Shown here in pieces: positions 8,677-16,817 of a stretch of DNA of 57,814 nt (position 1 is its first letter; each line of letters opens with the position of its first letter). The stretch is taken from NCBI GenBank assembly GCA_003155795.1, contig PMEM01000024.1:103508-161321 (forward strand), written 5' to 3'. The notes under the pieces were generated by a model. That model did no database searches, was not told the origin of the DNA, and saw nothing but the letters and a program-made list of their open reading frames with translations. This DNA is from Gemmatimonadota bacterium. GTDB taxonomy: Bacteria > Gemmatimonadota > Gemmatimonadetes > Gemmatimonadales > Gemmatimonadaceae. A program made the position numbers and the translations under genes.

Positions 8677-10130
8677 CGGAGCCGGCCGCCACGAGCGTCG
8701 CCGAGGAACTGCGTGCGATCGTTGGCGATCGATTCGTTCTGGAGCGCGACGCGGTGCTGCTTGCGTATCAATCGGACGGTTTGCCAGGATATCACAAGCG
8801 ACCGTCGCTCGCCGTTTTTCCGGGATCGCGTGACGAAACGATTGAAGTTGTGCGATTGCTTGCCACTACCGGAACCTCGTTCGTTCCACGCGGAGCTGGC
8901 ACCGGACTATCTGGCGGTGCACTCGCCGACGACGTGGTTCTGCTCGGCCTCCACAGATTGAAGGCAGTGCTCGATGTGGACATTGCGCGTATGCGAGCGA
9001 CGGTCGAGCCAGGCGTCGTCAATGCTGCGCTGAACAAGAGATTGGCTCGGCATGGCGTGTTCTATGCGCCGGACCCATCAAGCGAGGCTGCGTGCACCAT
9101 AGGAGGTAATGTCGCGGAGAACGCAGGTGGTCCGCACTGCCTCAAGTACGGTGTTACGCTGAATCACATTCTCGCGGCGACGGTTCTGCTTCCAGACGGC
9201 GAGGTCATGGAGATCGGTGATCGTGACGGCGGGATGGCCGGTTACGATTTGCTCGGCGCATTCATCGGTTCGGAAGGTTGTTTTGGCGTGGCACTCGATA
9301 TCACGGTCCGATTGACGCGCAGACCTGCAGCAGTAAGGACCGCGCTTGCAGACTTTGCACACGTTGCTGACGCTACGCGAGCGACCTCGGCGATCATCGC
9401 GTCTGGCGTTGTGCCAGCGGCGCTCGAGTTCATGGATAACGGAACGATTCGCGTGGTGGAGGAATCAATATTCGCAGCTGGGTATCCGATTGATGCCGCG
9501 GCGATACTACTGATCGAAGTCGATGGCAGTGAGGAAAGCAGTGACGCCGAGATGGAAGTTGTGCGCTCGCTCTGCATGGAATCGGGAGCGCGGACTGTTC
9601 GCGTTGCGACCAACGAAGCGGAGCGCATGCGACTATGGCAGGGGCGCAAGAAGGCATTTGGAGCGATGGGGCGGCTCGCACCGAATCTGGTTGTGCAGGA
9701 CGCGGTGATACCGCGCACGCAGCTTACCGACATCCTGGCCCAGATCCATGCAATTGGAGATTCCCATGGTCTTACCGTGTGCAACGTCTTTCACGCCGGC
9801 GATGGCAATCTGCATCCGAACATTTCGTACGACGCGGGCGACCCCGATCAGGTGGAACGAGTGCACGACGCAATGAGCGCGATCATGCAGGCGTGCATCA
9901 CAGCCGGCGGAAGCATCACCGGGGAGCACGGTGTAGGCCTCGACAAGCTTCCGTACATGACGAAACTATTTGACGAGCCGACACTCGCCGCAATGTGTGA
10001 CCTTCGGAACGCTTTCGATCCGGATCATAGGTCGAATCCGGGCAAGGTCGTTCCAGTTCACTCGTGTAGAGAATGGCTCGCCGCACCAGCCGCCCGTGCA
10101 CCTGCTCGCAGAGCGACAGATGCACGGTGA
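8673..10130 (+). CDS. glcD: Glycolate oxidase subunit GlcD (FAD-linked oxidase)
   Basis: The flavin subunit of a three-part glycolate (or D-2-hydroxyacid) dehydrogenase, 485 residues. The PCMH-type FAD-binding domain occupies the N-terminal half, with PRGAGTGLSGGAL and the block IGGNVAENAGGPHCLKYG. The FAD-linked oxidase C-terminal domain shows NVFHAGDGNLHPNI and ITGEHGVGLDKLPYM, with histidines that bind the hydroxyacid and metal in this family. The order glcD-glcE-glcF matches the E. coli operon. The ATG overlaps the lipid kinase stop. An alternative substrate such as D-lactate cannot be excluded. Confidence 0.93.
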   Translation: MTEPAATSVAEELRAIVGDRFVLERDAVLLAYQSDGLPGYHKRPSLAVFPGSRDETIEVVRLLATTGTSFVPRGAGTGLSGGALADDVVLLGLHRLKAVLDVDIARMRATVEPGVVNAALNKRLARHGVFYAPDPSSEAACTIGGNVAENAGGPHCLKYGVTLNHILAATVLLPDGEVMEIGDRDGGMAGYDLLGAFIGSEGCFGVALDITVRLTRRPAAVRTALADFAHVADATRATSAIIASGVVPAALEFMDNGTIRVVEESIFAAGYPIDAAAILLIEVDGSEESSDAEMEVVRSLCMESGARTVRVATNEAERMRLWQGRKKAFGAMGRLAPNLVVQDAVIPRTQLTDILAQIHAIGDSHGLTVCNVFHAGDGNLHPNISYDAGDPDQVERVHDAMSAIMQACITAGGSITGEHGVGLDKLPYMTKLFDEPTLAAMCDLRNAFDPDHRSNPGKVVPVHSCREWLAAPAARAPARRATDAR

Positions 10131-10788
10131 CACGGAAGTAGCCGCAGCCATCCGCGAAGCCGGCGCTGCGGGCATCCCGCTCCGGATAGTCGGCCGGGGG
10201 ACCTGGCTCAACGCTGGCGCGTCCGTCGCCGCGGAGACAACACTATCGCTCCGCGACGATGCCGGGATTCGGGCGTATGCACCCGACGATCTTACAGTGA
10301 CGGCGCGGGCAGGTACAACGCTCCGTGAACTGACTGAGACGCTCGCGCGGCGTGATCAGTGGGTAGCACTCGATCCTGAAGGCGACCCGGATGGAACGCT
10401 CGGAGCGACGGTAGCGACATGCTCGTACGGGGCCGCCGCTGCGCTTTTCGGCACGCCGCGCGATCAGGTGCTCGGCATGACGGTGGTCCTGGGCAACGGC
10501 GACATTATTCGCCCCGGTGGCAAGGTGGTGAAGAACGTGGCGGGATTCGATCTCATTCGATTGATGATCGGAGCGTGGGGTACGCTTGGTGTGATTACTG
10601 AAATCACGCTTCGTGTTCGTTCACGCGCCATGCGAGGGGATTCGATCGCGCACATGCGGCGCCAGATGCCGGCGTCGCATGGATATCGTGAACCGGTGAT
10701 CGTGAACGCAAAAATTTCGAACGCATTACGGCAACGCTTCGATCCGTTCGGCATCCTGAATCCCGGAATCATGCGAGACGTTGAATGA
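10120..10788 (+). CDS. glcE: Short GlcE-like FAD-binding subunit
   Basis: A 222-residue protein corresponding to the second flavin subunit of glycolate oxidase. The FAD-binding half is intact, with IVGRGTWLNAG, the DLTVTARAGTTL block, TLGATVATCSYG and GGKVVKNVAGFDLIRLMIGAWG. After ITEITLRVRSR the long C-terminal domain is nearly absent and the protein passes straight to the usual end, RQRFDPFGILNPGIM. Usual GlcE is about 350 residues, so roughly 120 internal residues seem missing. The ATG at 10120 overlaps the glcD end by 11 nt; a GTG at 10096 would add eight residues. Its stop overlaps the glcF start (ATGA). Confidence 0.82.
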   Translation: MHGDTEVAAAIREAGAAGIPLRIVGRGTWLNAGASVAAETTLSLRDDAGIRAYAPDDLTVTARAGTTLRELTETLARRDQWVALDPEGDPDGTLGATVATCSYGAAAALFGTPRDQVLGMTVVLGNGDIIRPGGKVVKNVAGFDLIRLMIGAWGTLGVITEITLRVRSRAMRGDSIAHMRRQMPASHGYREPVIVNAKISNALRQRFDPFGILNPGIMRDVE

Positions 10789-12056
10789 CGACGTCAACTG
10801 GAACACCATCGCTGCATGCGGACAGTCCGCTCGCCCGCGAGCAGGCCGGCCTGGACGCGTGTGTTCACTGCGGCTTCTGCCTGCAGGCCTGCCCGACGTA
10901 TCTCGCACTGGAAGACGAGAGCGATTCTCCGCGCGGGCGAATCGTCCTGATGCGCGCACTTCTGGATGGAAGCCTGCCGGCCAGCGATCCGGATCTTCGT
11001 CAGCATATCGACCAATGTCTTGGATGTCGCGCATGTGAAACAGCGTGCCCTTCGGGCGTGCCGTACGGTCACCTTCTCGAAGCGACGAGAGCGACGATGC
11101 GTGGTGGGCATGCGCCGACCTTCGCGTCGCGGATTCTGCTTGCGGTCTTTGCGCATCGCCCGTTGATGCGATTTGCGATGGCGATGGCGCGACTTCTCGC
11201 TGCAACGCCGATCCCCACGCTGCTGCTCAAGCTTCCTGGCAGACTGGGGTTCGGCATGGCGATGCTGGCGTCAACGGATTTTCCGCTTGAGCGTGCGAAG
11301 TATGTTGCCCATGGCAGCGGCGAGAACGGGAGTGCGGCGCTGCTATTGGGATGCGTCATGGAGGGTCTTTTCACCGAGACCAACCGGGCGACCGAGCGCG
11401 TCCTGAGGCGAAATGATTACTCGATGATTGCCGCGCCGAGTCAGGGATGCTGTGGAGCATTGCACGCACATGCCGGCGAACTTGGCGCGGCACGCAGACT
11501 CGCGAAGCGCAACATCGCAGCGTTCGAGAAATCAGGAGCGCAGTATATAGTCACCAATTCCGCCGGGTGCGGCGCGATGATGAAGGAGTACGGGCACCTG
11601 TTCAGTGGCGACGCTGAATGGAGCCAGAGGGCGAGCGACGTAGCGTCCAGAGTGCGTGATGTCAGCGAGTTGCTCGCGGCGGCGGGGCCGCGCTCGGGCG
11701 GTGTGATTCCGTTCGCGGTTGCATACGACGCGCCGTGTCACCTGCAGCACGCCCAGCGAATCACGGAGGCGCCGCTCACCGTGCTCAGGGCGATTCCCGG
11801 AATCGAACTCGTGCCACTGGACGAATCGGATCAGTGCTGTGGGAGCGCCGGCATTTACAACCTGCTCGAGCCCGAGACTTCGGATGCGGTACTCGAGCGG
11901 AAGCTCGACAGAATTGAAGCGTCGGGCGCAGCGCTGGTTGCTACGGGGAATCCTGGCTGTCTCATGCAGATCGGTGGTGGACTACTCAGGGCGGACATGC
12001 GAGCGCGAGCGGTGCATCCTGTAGATTTACTGGATGCATCTTACGCTGCTGATTGA
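10785..12056 (+). CDS. glcF: Glycolate oxidase iron-sulfur subunit GlcF
   Basis: A 423-residue electron-transfer subunit. Two 4Fe-4S ferredoxin motifs are complete: C26-x2-C29-x2-C32-x3-C36-P and C78-x2-C81-x2-C84-x3-C88-P. The C-terminal half carries two CCG-type cysteine-rich domains (GCCGALHAHAGE near 222 and QCCGSAGIYNL near 350), as in GlcF, LutA and HdrD-like proteins that pass electrons to the quinone pool or bind a further cluster. It starts in the ATGA overlap with glcE and overlaps ygfZ by 23 nt. Confidence 0.95.
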   Translation: MTTSTGTPSLHADSPLAREQAGLDACVHCGFCLQACPTYLALEDESDSPRGRIVLMRALLDGSLPASDPDLRQHIDQCLGCRACETACPSGVPYGHLLEATRATMRGGHAPTFASRILLAVFAHRPLMRFAMAMARLLAATPIPTLLLKLPGRLGFGMAMLASTDFPLERAKYVAHGSGENGSAALLLGCVMEGLFTETNRATERVLRRNDYSMIAAPSQGCCGALHAHAGELGAARRLAKRNIAAFEKSGAQYIVTNSAGCGAMMKEYGHLFSGDAEWSQRASDVASRVRDVSELLAAAGPRSGGVIPFAVAYDAPCHLQHAQRITEAPLTVLRAIPGIELVPLDESDQCCGSAGIYNLLEPETSDAVLERKLDRIEASGAALVATGNPGCLMQIGGGLLRADMRARAVHPVDLLDASYAAD

Positions 12057-13017
12057 CCGCTCCGACCGCGCGCGATTCGAGTTATCTGGCGCCAACGCTG
12101 TCGCAACTCTGAACGGACTCGTGACAAACGATGTCGCTGCGCTCAAGCCGGGACACGGACAGTACGCGGCCGCATTGACGGCGAAGGGAAAGGTTGTTGC
12201 GGACGTTATCGTGCTGTTGCTGGAGGATCGGCTGCAGCTCCATGCGTCGCCTGCTGCCGCCCCAGGCCTGCGTACAATGCTCACAAAATTCGTGAACCCG
12301 CGTTTCGCGACGCTGAACGACGTAACAGAATCGACGGCAGATATCACGGTGGTCGGTCAGCAAGCAGCAAGCACACTTGCGATCGCCGCAGATGGATCAA
12401 TCACCGCGGACGCGCTGGATGCGTTGCCGTATTTTTCGCACGCCCAGGCAACGATGGGTTCGCGAGCGGTCATGATTGTGCGACTTCCGTCCATCGGCAG
12501 CAGCAACCAGAGTGTGTACTCGATAATTCCATCGCGGGCCGACCTCGACACCGTTCGCGAATCGCTTTACTCTGCCGGGGCGGACGATGGCAGCGAAGCC
12601 GTGCTGGATCGACTGCGTGTCGAGAGCGGGTTTCCCGAATGGGGTGCCGACATGGATGAAAATACGCTACCGCAGGAAGCGAATCTCGACGAGATGCACG
12701 CGGTGTCGTACACCAAGGGGTGTTACATCGGTCAGGAGACTGTCGCACGCATTCATTTTCGTGGTCATGTGAACCGCAGCCTGCGCCGGCTCACATTTGC
12801 TGATGGAGTTCAACCACCGCGCGGGGCCGTGTTGCAGGACAGCGAACATCGCGCGATTGGTGAAGTGCGAAGCACTGCGTTCAGCGAAAACGCTGGTGCG
12901 ATCGGAATCGGGATGGTGCGTCGCGAGATCGATGATGGCAGCACGATCGATGTTCGCTGGGATGGTGGGAATACGAGCGCTGTAGTGATCGGAAAAGCAA
13001 AAGGCGCGATCGAGTGA
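12034..13017 (+). CDS. ygfZ: Folate-binding protein YgfZ/GcvT family
   Basis: A 327-residue tetrahydrofolate-binding protein related to the glycine-cleavage T-protein. The diagnostic motif KGCYIGQE lies near residues 227-234, and LVTNDVAAL plus the AALTAKGKVVADV segment match the N-terminal part of the family. In E. coli YgfZ helps make or repair certain Fe-S enzymes. The start lies inside glcF, whose product carries at least two 4Fe-4S clusters, so close co-expression is suggestive of a maintenance role for this oxidase. The gene ends inside the left arm of a strong terminator. Confidence 0.92.
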   Translation: MHLTLLIDRSDRARFELSGANAVATLNGLVTNDVAALKPGHGQYAAALTAKGKVVADVIVLLLEDRLQLHASPAAAPGLRTMLTKFVNPRFATLNDVTESTADITVVGQQAASTLAIAADGSITADALDALPYFSHAQATMGSRAVMIVRLPSIGSSNQSVYSIIPSRADLDTVRESLYSAGADDGSEAVLDRLRVESGFPEWGADMDENTLPQEANLDEMHAVSYTKGCYIGQETVARIHFRGHVNRSLRRLTFADGVQPPRGAVLQDSEHRAIGEVRSTAFSENAGAIGIGMVRREIDDGSTIDVRWDGGNTSAVVIGKAKGAIE

Positions 13018-13030
13018 TCGCGCCTTTTGC
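12997..13030. terminator. Bidirectional terminator between ygfZ and the small lipoprotein gene
   Basis: A perfect 15-bp stem (left arm 12997-13011, right arm 13016-13030) with a GAGT loop. The stem contains runs of A and T at its outer ends (GCAAAAGGCGCG), so it can end transcription from both sides. The ygfZ stop codon lies in the loop and right arm, and the convergent lipoprotein gene ends 18 nt further on. Confidence 0.85.
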
Positions 13031-13047
13031 TTTGCAAGCGAGGAAGC

Positions 13048-13272
13048 TTACGGCTTCTTCATTGCGCTCTTTGCGGAATCCGCGAGCTTCTTGCTTGAGT
13101 CCATCGCTGACTTTGCAGTGTCCATCATAGCCTTGGAGCTATCCATCATCTTCATTGCTGTGTCAGTTGCTGCTGCTGGTGCTGCCATGGTGGTATCGGT
13201 AGCAGCTGCATCTTTCTTTGCACATGCTGCTACTGCGAACAGGGCGACGGCGACAAGGGCCAGGCGCTTCAT
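13048..13272 (-). CDS. Small repeat-containing lipoprotein
   Basis: A 74-residue protein with a lipoprotein signal peptide (basic MKR, hydrophobic core, lipobox AVAAC, so Cys17 would be lipidated). The mature part is Ala/Thr-rich and then carries four seven-residue units rich in Met, Asp, Ser and Lys (MMDSSKA, MMDTAKS, AMDSSKK, LADSAKS). Such a heptad pattern favours a helical coiled coil on the cell surface or periplasmic side, somewhat like Lpp in layout, although no homology is claimed. A good ribosome-binding site (AAGGAGA) precedes the ATG. Confidence 0.8.
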   Translation of the reverse strand: MKRLALVAVALFAVAACAKKDAAATDTTMAAPAAATDTAMKMMDSSKAMMDTAKSAMDSSKKLADSAKSAMKKP

Positions 13273-13511
13273 ACGAGAATCTCCTTGGAGGTTCAGAGGG
13301 TGATCGCCCGGGTCCGTGCACGCAGTCGCGATGCGCGGATGTGGCGCGGGGTCGAATCTATGGCTGCCAGAATCGGTGTCAAGTATCCCATCCCCCGAGC
13401 TAAATTACGTAGTATCTAAAGGTTTCGCGACTGGCAGCCCATTATTCGCCGAAATACAGCTCCATAATCGGGCCGGATTGCTGCCTCCGCCCATCTTCAA
13501 CCGAGAGTAGT

Positions 13512-14981
13512 TTGGCATCGCTTCCCGAAACATTTGGCGCCCTCAAAAGATCGCCCTACGCCAGTGCGGCCATGGTCAACCGCACGGTAAAAGACGAACT
13601 CCGCGGCAACCTCCTCGAACGGCTGGCCGGCGGCTCAGCGCTCTTTCCCGGCGTCCTGGGTTACGAGGACACCGTCATGCCCCAGATCGCCAACGCCGTC
13701 CTGAGCCGCCACAATTTCATCCTGCTCGGACTTCGAGGGCAGGCCAAGTCGCGTATCCTCAGGGCCCTGACCACCCTGCTCGACGAATTCGTGCCAATTG
13801 TGGCTGGCAGCGAGGTGAACGACGATCCTTTCCACCCGATTTCGAAATACGCGCGGACCCTGATCACCGAAGCGGGGGACGATACCCCCATTTCGTGGGT
13901 GGGGCGCGAGAGCCGGTACGTCGAGAAGCTCGCAACGCCTGACGTCACGATCGCCGACATCATTGGCGATATGGATCCGATCAAGGCGGCCCGCGGTGGC
14001 CACCTGCTCTCCGATGAGCTGACAATCCACTACGGAATGCTCCCGCGCGCCAATCGCGGGATATTCGCGCTGAATGAACTGCCCGATCTCTCGGGAAAGG
14101 TGCAGGTCGGCCTGTTCAACATCATGCAGGAAGGCGACGTCCAGATCAAAGGCTATCCCGTTCGCCTTCCTCTGGACCTTCTGATGGTCTTCTCGGCGAA
14201 TCCCGAGGATTACACAGCCCGCGGCAAGATCATTACGCCACTCAAGGATCGCATCGGCAGCGAGATCGCGACCCACTACCCGGAGACCGTCGAGATCGGG
14301 ATGGCGATTACGCGCCAGGAAGCGTGGGCCAATCGCGGCGGAATGCCGGTTAGAGTGCCCGACTTTATGGAGGAGCTGATCGAGCGCATCGCCTTTGAGG
14401 CTCGCACGAACAAACGAGTCGACCGACGGTCGGGCGTCTCCCAGCGTATGCCCATCAGCGTGCTTGAGATCGTAATTTCTAATGCCGAACGGCGTGCAAT
14501 CGAGACCGGGGAGACCGAGATCGTTCCTCGGATCGCGGACGTCTATTCGGCGCTGCCGGCAATTACGGGGAAGATCGAGCTCGAGTATGAGGGCGAGATC
14601 GTCGGCGGACCGGCGATCGCGCGCGAATTGATCAGGCGCGCCGCCGATGCCACTTTCCGGGAGCGCACGGGGCTCGTCGATATGGACGAAATCATCATGT
14701 GGTTCGACGCGGGCGGCGCTCTGCAGGTTTCGGACGATGTATCAGCCAAATCCGTGGTTCAGGGCTTTGAGGCAGTGCCGACTCTCGTTGACACTGTCGA
14801 GGGTGTCGGCCTGGCGCAGCGCTCTGATGTACCGTTGTTGGCCGCAGCGTGCGAGCTGTTGCTGGAGGCACTCGTGGCGCGACGGAAGATTTCGCGGTCA
14901 GACGAAGGGCGATACGGCCGCGCACTGAGCGAGAAGCGCCGCCGGCCGGGTGAGGACTATTTCGGCGGACTTTCAGCATAG
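13512..14981 (+). CDS. MoxR / magnesium-chelatase-type AAA+ ATPase
   Basis: A 489-residue AAA+ protein of the Mg-chelatase/MoxR branch. The P-loop position reads GLRGQAKS near residues 74-81, the Walker B position reads GIFALNEL near 178-185, and the helix 2 insert FNIMQEGDVQIKGYPVRLP with the sensor 1 SANPEDYTARG follow. The C-terminal part is unlike ChlI and of unknown role. Relatives are usually paired with VWA-domain proteins to remodel or insert metal into target proteins; no VWA gene is near here, and the next gene is a small kinase. TTG at 13512 is the longest start; ATG at 13572 is an alternative. Confidence 0.82.
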   Translation: MASLPETFGALKRSPYASAAMVNRTVKDELRGNLLERLAGGSALFPGVLGYEDTVMPQIANAVLSRHNFILLGLRGQAKSRILRALTTLLDEFVPIVAGSEVNDDPFHPISKYARTLITEAGDDTPISWVGRESRYVEKLATPDVTIADIIGDMDPIKAARGGHLLSDELTIHYGMLPRANRGIFALNELPDLSGKVQVGLFNIMQEGDVQIKGYPVRLPLDLLMVFSANPEDYTARGKIITPLKDRIGSEIATHYPETVEIGMAITRQEAWANRGGMPVRVPDFMEELIERIAFEARTNKRVDRRSGVSQRMPISVLEIVISNAERRAIETGETEIVPRIADVYSALPAITGKIELEYEGEIVGGPAIARELIRRAADATFRERTGLVDMDEIIMWFDAGGALQVSDDVSAKSVVQGFEAVPTLVDTVEGVGLAQRSDVPLLAAACELLLEALVARRKISRSDEGRYGRALSEKRRRPGEDYFGGLSA

Positions 14982-14999
14982 CGGAGGGGGGATCGCGCC

Positions 15000-15629
15000 A
15001 TGTCGATAATCACTATTTCGCGTATGTATGGCTCCGGAGGGTCCACCGTGGCGGCGGGAATCGCCGACGCGATGGGCTGGTCGCTGCTGGACAATGCCGT
15101 GATCGACGAAGTTGCGGCGCGAACCGGCCTGAGTGCGTCGGAAGTTGCGGCGCGCGAGGAGCGGCGCCCGTCGCTGGCTGAGAGAGTTGCTACGGCAATG
15201 GCGATGAGCACCCAGGAGATGATGTCACCCATCGCGGCAGCCCAGTTCCCGCCAACTGAGCAGCACCTGCTCGACGTGACCCGCGCCGTGATCGAAGAAG
15301 CGGCGGCCCGGGCATCGGTCGTAATTGTCGGTCGGGGTGCCCAGATGATGTTAGGCGCCCGCGGCGACGTGTTCGGAGTCTTCTGCTACGCCCCGCTGGA
15401 AGCGCTCACACGCATTTCAATGCGGCGCAACGGCCTGGAGCATGCCGCCGCAGAGAAGCGCGTGCAGCAGGTCAATCAGGAGCGTACAGCGTGGGTAAAG
15501 GCCAACTGGGGTCGAGACTGGCGCGGCGTCGAGAACTATCACCTGTGCGTCAACACCGATGCGCTCGGGATCGACGGGGCCGTGGACACAGTGGTACGGA
15601 CGGCTCAGGTGTTCTTCGAGCGGGGTTGA
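15000..15629 (+). CDS. Cytidylate kinase-like family protein
   Basis: A 209-residue P-loop kinase of the cytidylate-kinase-like family (Pfam cytidylate kinase-like). The N-terminus ITISRMYGSGGSTVA gives the nucleotide-binding loop (GSGGST in place of classic GxxGxGKS), followed by LLDNAVIDEVAARTGLS and a central VVIVGRGAQMML strand typical of the group. Members may be nucleotide kinases or may phosphorylate something else; the family is not well characterised. The gene sits 18 nt after the ATPase gene with a purine-rich GGAGGGGGGA before the ATG, so the two are probably co-transcribed. Confidence 0.82.
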   Translation: MSIITISRMYGSGGSTVAAGIADAMGWSLLDNAVIDEVAARTGLSASEVAAREERRPSLAERVATAMAMSTQEMMSPIAAAQFPPTEQHLLDVTRAVIEEAAARASVVIVGRGAQMMLGARGDVFGVFCYAPLEALTRISMRRNGLEHAAAEKRVQQVNQERTAWVKANWGRDWRGVENYHLCVNTDALGIDGAVDTVVRTAQVFFERG

Positions 15630-15659
15630 TCCCTCTTCAGTTCCTGAGTAGCCGCCGAG

Positions 15660-16733
15660 TCACCGGCTGGCGGCCACTATCCTCGCAGCCTGAGAGACAA
15701 AGTGGTCGACCTCGGCCTGGGTCGTCTGGAAGGAGCAGACCAGCCGGAGTTCCGAGTTGGCGTCGTTCCACACGTGTAGCGAAGCGACCTCGTCCAGCTC
15801 TCTGATGGCGCTCGCCGGGACTGCTACAAAAACCTCGTTTGCCTGCACAAGTTGCGTAATCGTGGCACCCGGGATTGCGGCAAGCCCATCACTCAGTCGC
15901 TTCGCCATCGCGTTCGCATGGCGCGCATTGCGCAACCACAGCTCGTTTGTAAGCAGCGCGGTGAACTGCACTGACATGTAGCGCAGCTTGGATGCAAGCT
16001 GCATTGCCTGCTTGCGCCGCAGTACAAAATCGCGTGCAAGATGTTCATTCATGAACACGATAGCCTCTGCACAGAAGGCGCCATTCTTGGTGCCACCAAA
16101 AGAGAGTACATCCACACCGCAATCGGTCGAGACGTTGCTCAGCGAGAGGCCCAGCGCAGCCGCAGCATTCGCGAGCCGCGCACCATCCATGTGTACGTAC
16201 AGTCCGCGCTCATGCGCAATGTGCGATATGGCGTTTATCTCATCCGGCGTGTAGATGGTGCCGTACTCTGTCGCCTGAGTCAGGGAAACGACGCCGGGCC
16301 GCACCTGGGCGTGGCCATCCTGCACAGGGATCATATCGGCGACCGAAGTCGCCGATATTTTCCCATTCGGGGCGGGAATCGCGAGGATTCGGGAGCCTGT
16401 CATGCGCTCCACGGCGCCCCATTCACTGGTGTAAATATGCGCAGTGTCGCTGCAGATTATTGCGTCGCATGGGCGAATGCAGCTCTCCAGAGACAGCACA
16501 TTGGCGCCCGTCCCGGTGAAGACAAAAAACGGTTGCGCGGTGGCACCGAAGTGCTGCTTGATCAGCGCTTCTGCTTCGTGTGTGTATGGGTCGCCGCCAT
16601 ACGCTGGAACCGGTCCGCTGTTGGCGCGTACCACTGCGTCCATCACTTCGGGATGCGCGGGAGCCCAGTTGTCGCTCGCGAAATTGGGGCGCGGAGTTGT
16701 TGGCGGAGTTGTTGGCGGAGTTGTTGGTGACAT
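15660..16733 (-). CDS. Low-specificity L-threonine aldolase family PLP enzyme
   Basis: A 357-residue fold-type I PLP enzyme expected to cleave L-threonine or L-allo-threonine to glycine and acetaldehyde. The PLP lysine lies in SFGGTKNGAF (about residue 215), with the aspartate in VHMDGARLANAAAALG and the PAYGGDPYT motif near the N-terminus. The extreme N-terminus is a short Pro-Thr repeat coded by a 12-bp tandem repeat, and normal family sequence (NFASDNWAPAHPEVMDA) only starts after it, so the true start might be internal if an alternative codon is used. It is convergent with the kinase gene. Confidence 0.9.
   Translation of the reverse strand: MSPTTPPTTPPTTPRPNFASDNWAPAHPEVMDAVVRANSGPVPAYGGDPYTHEAEALIKQHFGATAQPFFVFTGTGANVLSLESCIRPCDAIICSDTAHIYTSEWGAVERMTGSRILAIPAPNGKISATSVADMIPVQDGHAQVRPGVVSLTQATEYGTIYTPDEINAISHIAHERGLYVHMDGARLANAAAALGLSLSNVSTDCGVDVLSFGGTKNGAFCAEAIVFMNEHLARDFVLRRKQAMQLASKLRYMSVQFTALLTNELWLRNARHANAMAKRLSDGLAAIPGATITQLVQANEVFVAVPASAIRELDEVASLHVWNDANSELRLVCSFQTTQAEVDHFVSQAARIVAASR
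16697..16731. repeat. 12-bp tandem repeat (about three units) at the threonine aldolase start
   Basis: The unit GTTGTTGGCGGA occurs twice perfectly and a third time with changes (GTTGTTGGTGAC) at about 16698-16733. On the coding (minus) strand it encodes PTTPPTTPPTT. As the unit is a multiple of three, slippage would lengthen or shorten the N-terminus without breaking the frame. Confidence 0.85.
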
Positions 16734-16817
16734 GGGTGAATTGTGGATAGCCGCAGCGCGACCGTCAAGGTGGCAGTTGCGGGCATTGTCTTCATCAGGG
16801 CAACTATTTTGCGGCCA

